Source: Lutibacter oricola
GTDB lineage: Bacteria; Bacteroidota; Bacteroidia; Flavobacteriales; Flavobacteriaceae
Direction: 5' to 3'
Assembly (NCBI RefSeq): GCF_900106565.1
Contig: NZ_FNNJ01000002.1
Coordinates: forward strand, 572,786-636,785
Length of the DNA stretch: 64,000 nucleotides
In this document: positions 7,685 to 16,107 of the stretch, piece after piece
Numbering within the stretch: position 1 is the stretch's first letter
Layout of the letters: each line of letters begins with the position of its first letter
Notes under the pieces: model-generated
What the model was told of the DNA's origin: nothing
Database searches by the model: none
What the model saw: the letters and a program-made list of their open reading frames with translations, nothing else
Translations under genes and position numbers: made by a program

Positions 7685-8315
7685 TTTCTGAAATTATTAT
7701 GTTATTAAAAGTTTCTTGATTAATATATTGAGGTGTATATGTACCTACGTTATTTATTAATTGGTTGTTAAAATTTCTTAAATGATTTCGAGAACCACAT
7801 TTTAATGAAGCATAAACTAAAAGAAGATCTTCTTTTTCTGTTCTATTTTCATTCAGTTCAATATCATTAATATCTAAATCTTCAATTGTATTACCTACTA
7901 TTAAAGCATCCAATAAAGAAATATTACATTTTTCAATTAAAGAGATATATAAATTTTGAAGAATTTCGTTACTAAATTTACCTTGCTCTGCTAAAATAGG
8001 ATCTTCAATATTATATGTATTTAGAAGAACTAAAATAGCATCCATATGAGTTTGTTCACTTGCTGCAATGTTTTTAAATATAGTAGTATTATAAACACTA
8101 TATGCATATAAATAAACATCTCGAGCTAGTTTTTCTTCTTCTCTTAAAAACAATAAATCTCCTATTTCTTCTTCGGAAAGTGTTGAATTTAGTTCATTCC
8201 CAGTAGTTTCAATTATTTCAACATCCAATATATCTTCACTATTAGAGTTTGAATTACAAGATAAAACTAGTGTAAGCAATAAAAAAACTGATATATTAAT
8301 TTTTAATAATTTCAT
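7662..8315 (-). CDS. DUF2202 ferritin-like-fold lipoprotein
   Basis: A 217-residue lipoprotein (signal ending LVLSCNS, Cys20) with the DUF2202 core: LREEEKLARDVYLYAY near residues 53-68, and AASEQTHMDAILVLL near 83-97. The Glu and His pattern is that of a four-helix ferritin-like bundle that may bind a di-metal centre. The molecular function of DUF2202 is not established. It is the first gene of a two-gene unit with the cytochrome c lipoprotein, suggesting an envelope redox or metal role. No canonical promoter element was located in the 165 bp upstream. Confidence 0.8.
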   Translation of the reverse strand: MKLLKINISVFLLLTLVLSCNSNSNSEDILDVEIIETTGNELNSTLSEEEIGDLLFLREEEKLARDVYLYAYSVYNTTIFKNIAASEQTHMDAILVLLNTYNIEDPILAEQGKFSNEILQNLYISLIEKCNISLLDALIVGNTIEDLDINDIELNENRTEKEDLLLVYASLKCGSRNHLRNFNNQLINNVGTYTPQYINQETFNNIIISENEKCGSN

Positions 8316-8430
8316 AAATGTTTTATTTAAAGTGTTATTTCCTTTAGACCTTTATTTCTTTAAATAGTTTTAATAAAATTACGTTTTATAAGTCTTAAAT
8401 ATGTAACAAATGTAACTAACATATGAGCAT

Positions 8431-8461
8431 AAAAAAACCACCAAAAAGGTGGTTTTTTTTT
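8431..8461 (-). terminator. Intrinsic terminator after typA
   Basis: ACCACC and GGTGGT pair around an AAAAA loop, flanked by A and T runs on both sides. It lies 20 bp beyond the typA stop and can act in either direction. Confidence 0.85.
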
Positions 8462-8480
8462 TAATATTTACAGAATAAAT

Positions 8481-10250
8481 CTATCTAAAATTTATTTTTC
8501 TCATTCTTAAACTTTGAGGTGTAACCTCTAAGTATTCATCATCTTTAATATACTCCATACATTCTTCTAAAGAATAATCAATTTTCGGAGCAATCTTTAC
8601 ACTATCGTCAGTTCCAGATTTACGTACGTTTGTTAATTTTTTTCCTTTAATTAAATTAACAGCCATAGCTTCTTGTTTATTGTTTTCACCTACAACTTGA
8701 CCTTTGTAAATTTCTTGGTTTGGATCTATAAAAAACTTACCTCTATCTTGTAATTTATCAATTGAATAAGCAGTTGCTTTACCTGTTTCGGCAGAAACAA
8801 TAGCTCCATTATTTGAAGTTGCAATTTCTCCTTTATAAGCATCAAAACCTCTTAATCTATGATTAATAATAGCTTCTCCAGCTGTTGCTGTTAAAATTTT
8901 ATTACGTAAACCAATTAAACCTCTTGAAGGAATATCAAATTCTAAGTGCTGTAAGTCTCCTTTAGGTTCCATTACTAATAAGTCTCCTTTTCTTAAAGAA
9001 ACTAAATTAATAGCTTTACTTGCAGATTCTTCAGGTACATTAATTACCAACGTTTCATAAGGCTCACATTTAACACCATCAATTTCTTTAATAATTACCT
9101 GTGGTCTACCTACTTGAAGTTCGTAACCTTCTCTACGCATTGTTTCGATTAAAACCGATAAATGCAGAATTCCACGACCAAATACATTAAATTTATCTTC
9201 AGTATCAGTATCTTCAACTCTTAAAGCTAAGTTTTTCTCAGTTTCTTTATATAAACGATCACGTAAATGACGAGAAGTTACAAATTTACCTTCTTTACCA
9301 AAGAAAGGAGAATTATTAATAGTAAACAACATACTCATAGTAGGTTCATCTACTTTTAATCTTGGCAATGCTTCTGGCTCTTCTAAATCTGCAATTGTAT
9401 CTCCAATATCAAAACCTTCAATACCTGTAATTGCACATATATCTCCACTTCTTACTTTGTCAGCCTTATTTTTACCTAAACCTTCAAAAGTATGTAATTC
9501 TTTAATTCTAACTTTTTTAGTAGAACCATCTGCTTTACAAAGCATATAATCTTTACCTTCTTCTAAATCTCCTCTAAATACACGTCCAATAGCAATTCTA
9601 CCTACAAAAGAAGAAAAATCTAATGAAGTAATTTGCATTTGAGGTGTACCTTCTTTATAAGGTGCTTCAGGAATATATTTTATAATTGAATCTAATAATG
9701 GAATAATATTGTCTGTTTCATCTTTCCAATCATAGTTCATCCAACCATTTTTTGCAGAACCATAAACAGTTGCAAATTCTAGTTGCTCTTCATTAGCATC
9801 TAAAGCAAACATTAAATCAAAAACTTTTTCGTGAACTAAATCAGGTGTACAGTTTTCTTTATCTACTTTATTAACAACAACAATAGGTGTTAAACCTAAT
9901 TCTATTGCTTTACCTAATACAAAACGTGTTTGAGGCATTGGGCCTTCAAAAGCATCAACTAAAAGTAATACACCATCAGCCATTTTTAATACACGTTCTA
10001 CTTCTCCACCAAAATCGGCGTGACCTGGAGTATCAATTATATTAATTTTTACACCTTTATAATTTACTGATACGTTTTTAGAAAGAATAGTAATTCCACG
10101 TTCACGTTCCAAATCATTATTATCTAATAATAAATCTGTACGAACTTTACGATCGTCTAAAATTTGTGCTTGATCAATAATTTTATCAACCAACGTTGTT
10201 TTACCGTGATCTACGTGAGCAATAATGGCAATATTTCTTATACTTTTCAT
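8481..10250 (-). CDS. typA: GTP-binding protein TypA/BipA
   Basis: A 589-residue ribosome-associated translational GTPase. It starts MKSIRNIAIIAHVDHGKTTL, which holds the G1 motif; the G2 stretch RGITIL, the G3 motif DTPGHADFGG and NKVD (G4) follow. Domain II, an EF-G-like domain V and the BipA-specific C-terminal domain complete the usual length. TypA helps large-subunit assembly and stress adaptation. The frame can be extended to a TTG at 10274, but that codon lies in a TACTTTTG promoter element. The ATG at 10250 fits the family start. It is transcribed alone. Confidence 0.97.
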   Translation of the reverse strand: MKSIRNIAIIAHVDHGKTTLVDKIIDQAQILDDRKVRTDLLLDNNDLERERGITILSKNVSVNYKGVKINIIDTPGHADFGGEVERVLKMADGVLLLVDAFEGPMPQTRFVLGKAIELGLTPIVVVNKVDKENCTPDLVHEKVFDLMFALDANEEQLEFATVYGSAKNGWMNYDWKDETDNIIPLLDSIIKYIPEAPYKEGTPQMQITSLDFSSFVGRIAIGRVFRGDLEEGKDYMLCKADGSTKKVRIKELHTFEGLGKNKADKVRSGDICAITGIEGFDIGDTIADLEEPEALPRLKVDEPTMSMLFTINNSPFFGKEGKFVTSRHLRDRLYKETEKNLALRVEDTDTEDKFNVFGRGILHLSVLIETMRREGYELQVGRPQVIIKEIDGVKCEPYETLVINVPEESASKAINLVSLRKGDLLVMEPKGDLQHLEFDIPSRGLIGLRNKILTATAGEAIINHRLRGFDAYKGEIATSNNGAIVSAETGKATAYSIDKLQDRGKFFIDPNQEIYKGQVVGENNKQEAMAVNLIKGKKLTNVRKSGTDDSVKIAPKIDYSLEECMEYIKDDEYLEVTPQSLRMRKINFR

Positions 10251-10271
10251 GTTCTGATTTTTAAAGCGCTG

Positions 10272-10279
10272 CAAAAGTA
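10272..10279 (-). promoter_or_regulatory. TAnnTTTG (-7) element for typA
   Basis: On the minus strand TACTTTTG lies 21 bases before the typA ATG. A TTG lies 24 bp further up, a longer spacing than the usual 17-23, so the upstream element is uncertain. Confidence 0.5.
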
Positions 10280-10360
10280 CTTGTTTTATTTGATTTATTG
10301 TAACAAAAGTTGAAGAATGATTTTTTTAATATTCATAAATTTGTTTTAAAACCTATAATT

Positions 10361-10492
10361 ATGATTTTAAACTTATTACCATTATTTAATTGGAACTGGG
10401 GAATTTTTGGCGCTATATTTATGTTTCTTGTATTTATAGGGCTTGTAGTGGCTCTTTTCATGTTTTTGAGCAGCGGAAAAAAACCTGAATAG
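10361..10492 (+). CDS. Small single-helix membrane protein
   Basis: A 43-residue protein, MILNLLPLFNWNWGIFGAIF onwards, with one long transmembrane helix (about residues 13-36) and a short basic tail, SSGKKPE. The frame opens upstream from a TTG at 10310, but the ATG at 10361 gives a sensible small membrane protein, and a strong terminator follows 11 bp after the stop. Similar tiny hydrophobic proteins are common in flavobacteria and have no assigned role. Confidence 0.6.
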   Translation: MILNLLPLFNWNWGIFGAIFMFLVFIGLVVALFMFLSSGKKPE

Positions 10493-10503
10493 AAATTGAA
10501 AAA

Positions 10504-10531
10504 GCCTGCTACTTAGTAGCAGGCCTTTTTG
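10504..10531 (+). terminator. Strong intrinsic terminator
   Basis: GCCTGCTAC and GTAGCAGGC pair perfectly (9 bp) around TTA, followed by CTTTTTG. An A-run on the left could give weak reverse activity for the convergent peroxiredoxin gene. Confidence 0.9.
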
Positions 10532-10667
10532 TTATTCTCAAAAAAATAAAAATATCACAATTAAAAATATGTTTCATTTTAATTTAAATAACATCTTAAT
10601 TTAGATTTTTTAGCAATAGCAAAGAAAGTAGTAATCTCTTTGTTTTATTTTTAAGCCTTTTAAATGG

Positions 10668-11372
10668 CTATTTCTTTAGAATTTTTTCTAAAACTGTGTC
10701 TTTATCTAATTTTTTAGTACAGAAATACCAATCTTTACAATCCATATCACTATCTGTCATTCTTTCTTCTGCAGTTCCACAAGAACCAGCAGGTCCAACA
10801 ATTACATCATCTCCTGGTCTCCAATCTGCAGGTGTTGCAACGCCAAACTCATCAGCAGCTTGTAAAGCAATAATTACTCGGTATAATTCATCAAAATTAC
10901 GTCCTAAACTTAGTGGATAGTAAATCATAGTTCTAACAATTCCTTCTGGATCAATAAAGAAAACTGCACGTACTGCTTTTGTAGAATCTTCATTTGGTTG
11001 AACCATTCCATATTTATTAGCAACTTCCATAGTAATATCTTCAATTAAAGGAAATTTTACTTCAACATCTTTCATTCCTTTATATTCAATTTTTTCTTTT
11101 ATTGAACGTAACCAAGCAATATGACTATATAAACCATCAATAGACAAACCAACAAGCTTACAATTAGCTTCTGCAAACTTATCTTCCATAGTAGCAAACG
11201 TCATAAATTCTGAAGTACAAACAGGTGTAAAATCTGCTGGATGACTAAATAATATAACCCATTCTCCTTTATAATCTGCAGGGAAATTGATTTCTCCTTG
11301 AGTTGTTACTGCTTTAAATTCAGGTGCTTTATCCCCTATTCTTGGCATTGATGTAAATTCTTGTGTTTCCAT
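10668..11372 (-). CDS. Peroxiredoxin, Prx6-like long form
   Basis: A 234-residue thiol peroxidase. The active-site motif is SHPADFTPVCTSE with the peroxidatic Cys52. The protein is longer than AhpC and carries extra cysteines at 198, 212 and 218 near the C-terminus, as in archaeal-type Prx6 enzymes that use a C-terminal resolving cysteine. It reduces hydrogen peroxide and organic peroxides in the cytoplasm; the electron donor is not shown by the context. It stands alone between typA and glyA. The upstream 270 bp hold no clear OxyR-like site that I can recognise. Confidence 0.93.
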   Translation of the reverse strand: METQEFTSMPRIGDKAPEFKAVTTQGEINFPADYKGEWVILFSHPADFTPVCTSEFMTFATMEDKFAEANCKLVGLSIDGLYSHIAWLRSIKEKIEYKGMKDVEVKFPLIEDITMEVANKYGMVQPNEDSTKAVRAVFFIDPEGIVRTMIYYPLSLGRNFDELYRVIIALQAADEFGVATPADWRPGDDVIVGPAGSCGTAEERMTDSDMDCKDWYFCTKKLDKDTVLEKILKK

Positions 11373-11588
11373 TATTTTATCTTTTTTTATTAATTATAAT
11401 CCAAATGTAGTAGTAGTTTCAATTCGTTAATTATTTTTTAAATTGAAAAAAATGATATTGAAATAAAGGTTTTCAATAACACATATAAAGTTCTCAATAA
11501 CAGAAGGATATAACAAATATTAAAGACTGTTTTTATGTGACTTTAGTCACTATATTTAATGATTCTTATCAATACTAAATTGAAATAC

Positions 11589-11617
11589 AAAAAAAGCCTG
11601 CAAAAATTGCAAGCTTT
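11589..11617 (-). terminator. Intrinsic terminator after glyA
   Basis: AAAGCCTGCAA pairs with TTGCAAGCTTT (one mismatch) around AAA. On the minus strand the T-run follows the stem, 28 bp past the glyA stop. Confidence 0.75.
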
Positions 11618-11644
11618 CTAAAAAATATATTTTTAAAATGAGTA

Positions 11645-12919
11645 TTACATTTTAAATAAAGGTCTATTAGACATTAATGCATTAACTTTTTCTGCAGTTT
11701 CTTCTAATTTAGCTTCATCTTCAAAATTCATAATTACGTCATCAATTAAATCAACAATTGTAGTCATATCAGCTTCAACTAAACCTCTTGTAGTTACAGC
11801 AGCAGTACCAATTCTAATTCCAGAAGTTATAAATGGAGACTTATCATCGAAAGGCACCATATTTTTATTTACTGTAATTTCTGCTTTTACTAAAGCATTT
11901 TCAGCATCTTTACCGCTTAAGTTCTTATTTCTTAAATCAATTAACATACAGTGATTGTCTGTTCCTCCAGAAATAATTTTATACCCTTTAGCTACAAAAG
12001 CATCAGCCATTGCAGAAGCATTCTTTTTAACTTGAATTTGGTAGTGTAAAAATTCATCAGTTAACGCTTCACCAAAAGCAACTGCCTTACCTGCTATAAC
12101 GTGCTCTAATGGTCCACCTTGATTTCCTGGGAAGACAGATGAATTAATTAAAGTTGACATTTTCTTTAATTTTCCACTTTTCAATTTTAATCCAAATGGA
12201 TTTTCAAAATCTTTACCAATCATAATCATTCCTCCTCTTGGCCCACGCAATGTTTTGTGGGTTGTAGTTGTAACAATGTGGCAATGTGGTAAAGGATCGT
12301 TTAAAATTCCTTTTGCAATTAAACCAGCAGGATGAGAAATATCTGCCATTAAAATAGCTCCAACTTCATCTGCAATTTCTCTAAATTTTGCAAAATCAAT
12401 ATCTCTAGAATAAGCAGAAGCACCAGCAATAATTAATTTTGGTTTATGTTCTTTAGCTTGCTTTTCTAAATGATTGTAATCTATTGTTCCTGTTGCTTCA
12501 TCTACTCCGTAAAAAACAGGGTTGTATAATTTTCCAGAGAAGTTAACTGGAGAACCGTGTGTTAAGTGCCCTCCGTGAGATAAATCAAAACCTAAAATTT
12601 TATCACCCGGCTTTAAACAAGCAGCGTAAACAGCTGTATTTGCTTGAGATCCAGAGTGTGGTTGAACATTTACATATTCTGCTCCAAATAATTCTTTTGC
12701 TCTATCAATTGCAATTTGTTCAATAACATCAACTACTTCACAACCGCCATAATATCTTTTGCCAGGATATCCTTCTGCATATTTATTTGTTAAAATAGAA
12801 CCTTGCGCTTCCATTACTTCTTCACTAACAAAATTTTCAGAGGCAATTAACTCTAGTCCATTAAGTTGTCTTTCTTTTTCATCTTGAATTAAATCAAAAA
12901 TTACTTGATCGCGTTGCAT
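11645..12919 (-). CDS. glyA: Serine hydroxymethyltransferase
   Basis: A 424-residue PLP enzyme of normal length that interconverts serine and glycine while loading tetrahydrofolate with a one-carbon unit. The PLP lysine is Lys222 in [14 protein letters not shown]. The substrate loop includes [15 protein letters not shown], and the cofactor-binding HSGSQAN is at about 88-94. It is a single gene with its own promoter and terminator, divergent from fahA with 119 bp between starts. The ATG at 12919 follows a TATTTTTG element. Confidence 0.98.
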   Translation of the reverse strand: MQRDQVIFDLIQDEKERQLNGLELIASENFVSEEVMEAQGSILTNKYAEGYPGKRYYGGCEVVDVIEQIAIDRAKELFGAEYVNVQPHSGSQANTAVYAACLKPGDKILGFDLSHGGHLTHGSPVNFSGKLYNPVFYGVDEATGTIDYNHLEKQAKEHKPKLIIAGASAYSRDIDFAKFREIADEVGAILMADISHPAGLIAKGILNDPLPHCHIVTTTTHKTLRGPRGGMIMIGKDFENPFGLKLKSGKLKKMSTLINSSVFPGNQGGPLEHVIAGKAVAFGEALTDEFLHYQIQVKKNASAMADAFVAKGYKIISGGTDNHCMLIDLRNKNLSGKDAENALVKAEITVNKNMVPFDDKSPFITSGIRIGTAAVTTRGLVEADMTTIVDLIDDVIMNFEDEAKLEETAEKVNALMSNRPLFKM

Positions 12920-12950
12920 AACGTATTACGTTTAAAAGTTAAAATTCACG

Positions 12951-12958
12951 CAAAAATA
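12951..12958 (-). promoter_or_regulatory. TAnnTTTG (-7) element for glyA
   Basis: TATTTTTG on the minus strand, 31 bases before the glyA ATG. No TTG stands at the expected upstream spacing. Confidence 0.45.
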
Positions 12959-13038
12959 GTAATTTCATGCTTCATTTAATAAGAATCTTATATATTTGAG
13001 TATAAAAGAAGTTAACAATATTTAATAAGTATTCAAAA

Positions 13039-14322
13039 ATGAAAATAAAAGCTAATAATCCCGAACTAAAATCTTGGCTTGATGTAGATAAACAGAGCGA
13101 TTTTCCTATACAGAATATTCCTTTCGGTGTGTTTATTACTAAAGATGATATTATTACAATTGGTACTCGAATTGGGGAGTATGCTATAGATTTAGGAGCT
13201 TTTCATCAATTAGGTTATTTTGATGATGTACCATTAACTGATGATATGTTTATGCAAGATTCGTTAAACGATTTTATTGCAGACGGTAGAAAAACTTGGA
13301 GATTGGTTAGAAATAAAATTTCTGAAGTATTTGAAATTAACAATTCTAAACTAAAAGATAACGCTAAACATAAAGAGGTAATAATTTTCGATGTAAATGA
13401 AGTTGAAATGTTATTACCTATAGATATAGGAGATTTCACCGATTTTATTTCAAGTAAAAACCACGCTCAAAATGTTGCTAAAATGTTTAACTTAAAAAAT
13501 GGAACATTAGAAAGTAACTGGCATCATATGCCTTTAGGTTTTAACGAAAGAGCTAGCTCTGTAGTTGTTTCGGGTACACCTATTAAAAGGCCATACGGGC
13601 AAATTTTACCAGAAAATGCCACTACTCCTGTTTTTGGAGCTTCGGAAAAATTAGATATGGAAGTTGAAACTGCATTTATTACAACAGCAGCAAACCATTT
13701 TGGAGAACCAATACCTGTAAACGAAGCTGAAGAGTATATTTTTGGTTTAGTACTATTAAACGATTGGAGTTCGAGAGATGTTCAACGTTGGGAATCTAAA
13801 CCTTTAGGGCCATTTTCTAGTAAAAGTTTTGCTTCTACAGTTTCGCCTTGGATAGTTACTTTAGATGCTTTAGAACCTTTTAGATGTGAAAGTCCTAAGC
13901 AAGAAACATTGTTACCATACCTTCAACAAGAAAACACTAAAAACACTTTTAATATTACCCTAAATACCTATTTAGAAACTGAAAATGGTGATTTAAATTT
14001 AATAAGTGCTTCTAACTTTAAAAATATTTATTGGAGTATGTCTCAGCAACTTGCACACCAAACTATAAACGGTTGTAACGTTAGAGCTGGAGATTTATTT
14101 GGTAGTGGTACAATTTCAGGAGCTAATATAGAAAGTAGCGGAAGTTTATTAGAATTAAGCTGGAATGGTGAAAACCCTATTACACTAAATGATAAAACAC
14201 AAAGAACTTTTTTAAATGATGGAGATAATGTAATTCTACGTGGTTTTTGTGAAAACGAAAAAGTTAGAATTGGCTTTGGTAAATGTACAGGTAAAATAAA
14301 ACCCGCCATTGATTTAAAATAA
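13039..14322 (+). CDS. fahA: Fumarylacetoacetase
   Basis: A 427-residue enzyme for the last step of tyrosine and phenylalanine breakdown, splitting fumarylacetoacetate to fumarate and acetoacetate. The N-terminal SH3-like domain (about 1-115) is followed by the FAH catalytic domain, with the metal-binding and active-site stretch DWSSRDVQRWESKPLGPFSS near residues 249-268. The adjacent SKSFASTVSPWIV is also typical. Length is normal. No other tyrosine-degradation gene is in the window, so it is not in an operon for that pathway here. Confidence 0.96.
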   Translation: MKIKANNPELKSWLDVDKQSDFPIQNIPFGVFITKDDIITIGTRIGEYAIDLGAFHQLGYFDDVPLTDDMFMQDSLNDFIADGRKTWRLVRNKISEVFEINNSKLKDNAKHKEVIIFDVNEVEMLLPIDIGDFTDFISSKNHAQNVAKMFNLKNGTLESNWHHMPLGFNERASSVVVSGTPIKRPYGQILPENATTPVFGASEKLDMEVETAFITTAANHFGEPIPVNEAEEYIFGLVLLNDWSSRDVQRWESKPLGPFSSKSFASTVSPWIVTLDALEPFRCESPKQETLLPYLQQENTKNTFNITLNTYLETENGDLNLISASNFKNIYWSMSQQLAHQTINGCNVRAGDLFGSGTISGANIESSGSLLELSWNGENPITLNDKTQRTFLNDGDNVILRGFCENEKVRIGFGKCTGKIKPAIDLK

Positions 14323-14340
14323 TCTTATATAATATTGATA

Positions 14341-14374
14341 AATAAGCCTAAAAAAGAAATTTTTTAGGCTTATT
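14341..14374 (+). terminator. Perfect 15-bp hairpin after fahA
   Basis: AATAAGCCTAAAAAA pairs with TTTTTTAGGCTTATT around GAAA. The T-run after the stem is weak, but position and stability suggest a terminator. It lies between the fahA stop and the lipoprotein gene. Confidence 0.75.
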
Positions 14375-14378
14375 TGGT

Positions 14379-14386
14379 TAATTTTG
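14379..14386 (+). promoter_or_regulatory. TAnnTTTG (-7) element for the lipoprotein gene
   Basis: TAATTTTG lies 47 bases before the ATG at 14434, just after the fahA terminator. It overlaps a sigma-54-like near-match (TTGGCAT then ATTGA) that has the right spacing but lacks the GC of the -12 element. Confidence 0.4.
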
Positions 14387-14433
14387 GCATTGAAATTGAA
14401 ATACCTCATATCATAACCCAAAATACCTCAATT

Positions 14434-15627
14434 ATGAGATTAAAATTACCCTTATTTTTATTAATTATAGCAACTATAAGTTGCAGTAGTATAAAAAAAA
14501 CACAAGAAGCTTTAAATTATGGAAATTATGATGAAGCCATAAATATTGCTGTAAAAAATCTTAGAAGTAATAAATTCAAAAAAGGAAATCAACCTTATGT
14601 TTTAATGCTTGAAGAAGGATTTAAAAAAGTTGTTGATAGAGATTTAGAACGAATTAGCTTCTTAAAAAAAGAAGGTAACAAAGCTAGTTTAGAAGAAATT
14701 TATAATATCTACACTACATTAAGCAATAGACAAAATGTTATAAGACCACTACTTCCTCTTAAAATTTTAAATAGAGGAAAAGATGCCTCATTTAATTTTG
14801 TAAATTATTCAAATGAAATTATTTCTTCAAAAAACAATCTAACAGAGTATTTATATGTAAAAGCTAAAGAAACACTAGCTAATTCTGTTCATAAATATGA
14901 TTTTAGAGCTGCTTTTGACGATTTAAATTATTTAAACGAATTAAATCCAGATTACAAGGATACTAATTTATTGATTGAAGATGCTCATTTTAAAGGAACT
15001 GATTTTGTTTTTGTTTCGATGCTTAACAAATCAAACAAAATAATACCTATTCAATTAGAAAAAGACTTATTAGATTTTAACACCTATAAATTAAATGATT
15101 TATGGACTGTTTACCACAATAGAAAACAGCAAAAAATTAATTATGATTACCAACTAGAAATTTACTTAAGCCAGATAAATATTTCTCCAGAGCGAATTTC
15201 TGAACGTCAAGTTGAAAGTGAAAAAGAAATTAAAGATGGTTGGGAATATGTAAAAGATGCTAAAGGAAACGTTAAAAAAGATAGTACAGGTAAAAGTATT
15301 ACAGTAGATATTTACAAAAGCGTACGCTGTAAATTAAAAGAAGTTACACAAACAAAATCTACTCAAGTTGTTGGTGTTGTTAAGTATTACAATATAAAAA
15401 CAAATCAGTTAATGCAATCTTTTCCATTGGCTAGCGAATTTATTTTCGAAAATAAATATGCAACCATTCGTGGCGATAAAAGAGCTTTAAGTAGTCAGCA
15501 AAAAAGTTTAGCTTCTAGAAAATTTATACCATTTCCTTCAAACGAACAAATGGTTTATGACAGCGGAGAAAACTTAAAAGAAAAAGTAAAACATATAATA
15601 ACTTCCAATAAATTTAGAAGAAACTAA
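14434..15627 (+). CDS. Lipoprotein of unknown function
   Basis: A 397-residue exported lipoprotein (signal MRLKLPLFLLIIATISC, Cys17). The first 60 mature residues look like a TPR-style helical pair (ALNYGNYDEAINIAVKNL). A long mixed region follows, with a charged insertion near residues 270-290 rich in Lys and Asp, then a C-terminal region of alternating strands. I do not recognise the family beyond its occurrence in flavobacteria. The longer frame from TTG at 14374 would begin inside the hairpin and promoter and is rejected in favour of the ATG at 14434, which gives a proper signal. Confidence 0.75.
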   Translation: MRLKLPLFLLIIATISCSSIKKTQEALNYGNYDEAINIAVKNLRSNKFKKGNQPYVLMLEEGFKKVVDRDLERISFLKKEGNKASLEEIYNIYTTLSNRQNVIRPLLPLKILNRGKDASFNFVNYSNEIISSKNNLTEYLYVKAKETLANSVHKYDFRAAFDDLNYLNELNPDYKDTNLLIEDAHFKGTDFVFVSMLNKSNKIIPIQLEKDLLDFNTYKLNDLWTVYHNRKQQKINYDYQLEIYLSQINISPERISERQVESEKEIKDGWEYVKDAKGNVKKDSTGKSITVDIYKSVRCKLKEVTQTKSTQVVGVVKYYNIKTNQLMQSFPLASEFIFENKYATIRGDKRALSSQQKSLASRKFIPFPSNEQMVYDSGENLKEKVKHIITSNKFRRN

Positions 15628-15633
15628 AAACCT

Positions 15634-15660
15634 AAAGCAATCTTAACCGATTGCTTTTTT
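15634..15660. terminator. Bidirectional terminator between the lipoprotein gene and ytxJ
   Basis: AAAGCAATC and GATTGCTTT pair perfectly around TTAACC, with A-run left and T-run right. The right arm lies inside the last codons of ytxJ. Confidence 0.85.
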
Positions 15661-15978
15661 TATGTCTTCTGCTGAAATATCACTATGTGATGCTGAATAA
15701 ATAACTTTCTCTTTTGAAATAACAATTGCCTGAGGGGATTGATGCTGTACTTTTAATTTTTCAGCAATAGCATTAGAAACCTCCCTATATTTTAATAAAT
15801 CTAAAAAATAAACACTTAAACTTTCTTTATTAATATTGTAACTACGTTCAAAACCACTTAAAGCAAATCTACTTATACCGCAACGTGTGCTATGTTTAAA
15901 AATTAAAATAGGTTTGTTGTTCGAGTCATTTATTAATTCATCTAATTGTTCTATTGTTGTTAATTCTAACCAATTCAT
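15643..15978 (-). CDS. ytxJ: YtxJ/BrxC-type bacillithiol system protein
   Basis: A 111-residue thioredoxin-fold protein. The active-site region is IFKHSTRCGISRFAL, with a single cysteine at the CxxS position, as in monothiol bacilliredoxin BrxC. The HQSPQAIVI stretch supplies the cis-proline loop. In Firmicutes this group removes bacillithiol from oxidised proteins; its presence implies a bacillithiol-like thiol in this organism, though no bsh gene is in the window. It is divergent from clpB with 129 bp between starts. Confidence 0.85.
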   Translation of the reverse strand: MNWLELTTIEQLDELINDSNNKPILIFKHSTRCGISRFALSGFERSYNINKESLSVYFLDLLKYREVSNAIAEKLKVQHQSPQAIVISKEKVIYSASHSDISAEDIKKAIG

Positions 15979-15991
15979 TATATATAGTTTT

Positions 15992-16033
15992 AGACATTTT
16001 GTCCGCTAAACCCTATTAAAACAAGACATTTTG
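15992..16033. promoter_or_regulatory. Repeated AGACATTTTG motif between ytxJ and clpB
   Basis: AGACATTTTG occurs at 15992-16001 and 16024-16033, 32 bp apart, about three helical turns. The first copy is part of the inverted repeat GACA-TTT-TGTC. It is placed where a heat- or redox-responsive regulator of ytxJ or clpB might bind. It is not the CIRCE element. Confidence 0.35.
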
Positions 16034-16107
16034 ACTTGTAAAACTTCATTTTTGTAAACGGAACGCTCTTTGAGAGTTTCAAATATATAAACAAAAAACA
16101 AAACGTT

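Noticed and set aside
14386-14400. Sigma-54 promoter before the 14434 lipoprotein gene
   Set aside because: Spacing is right but the -12 element is ATTGA, without the essential GC.
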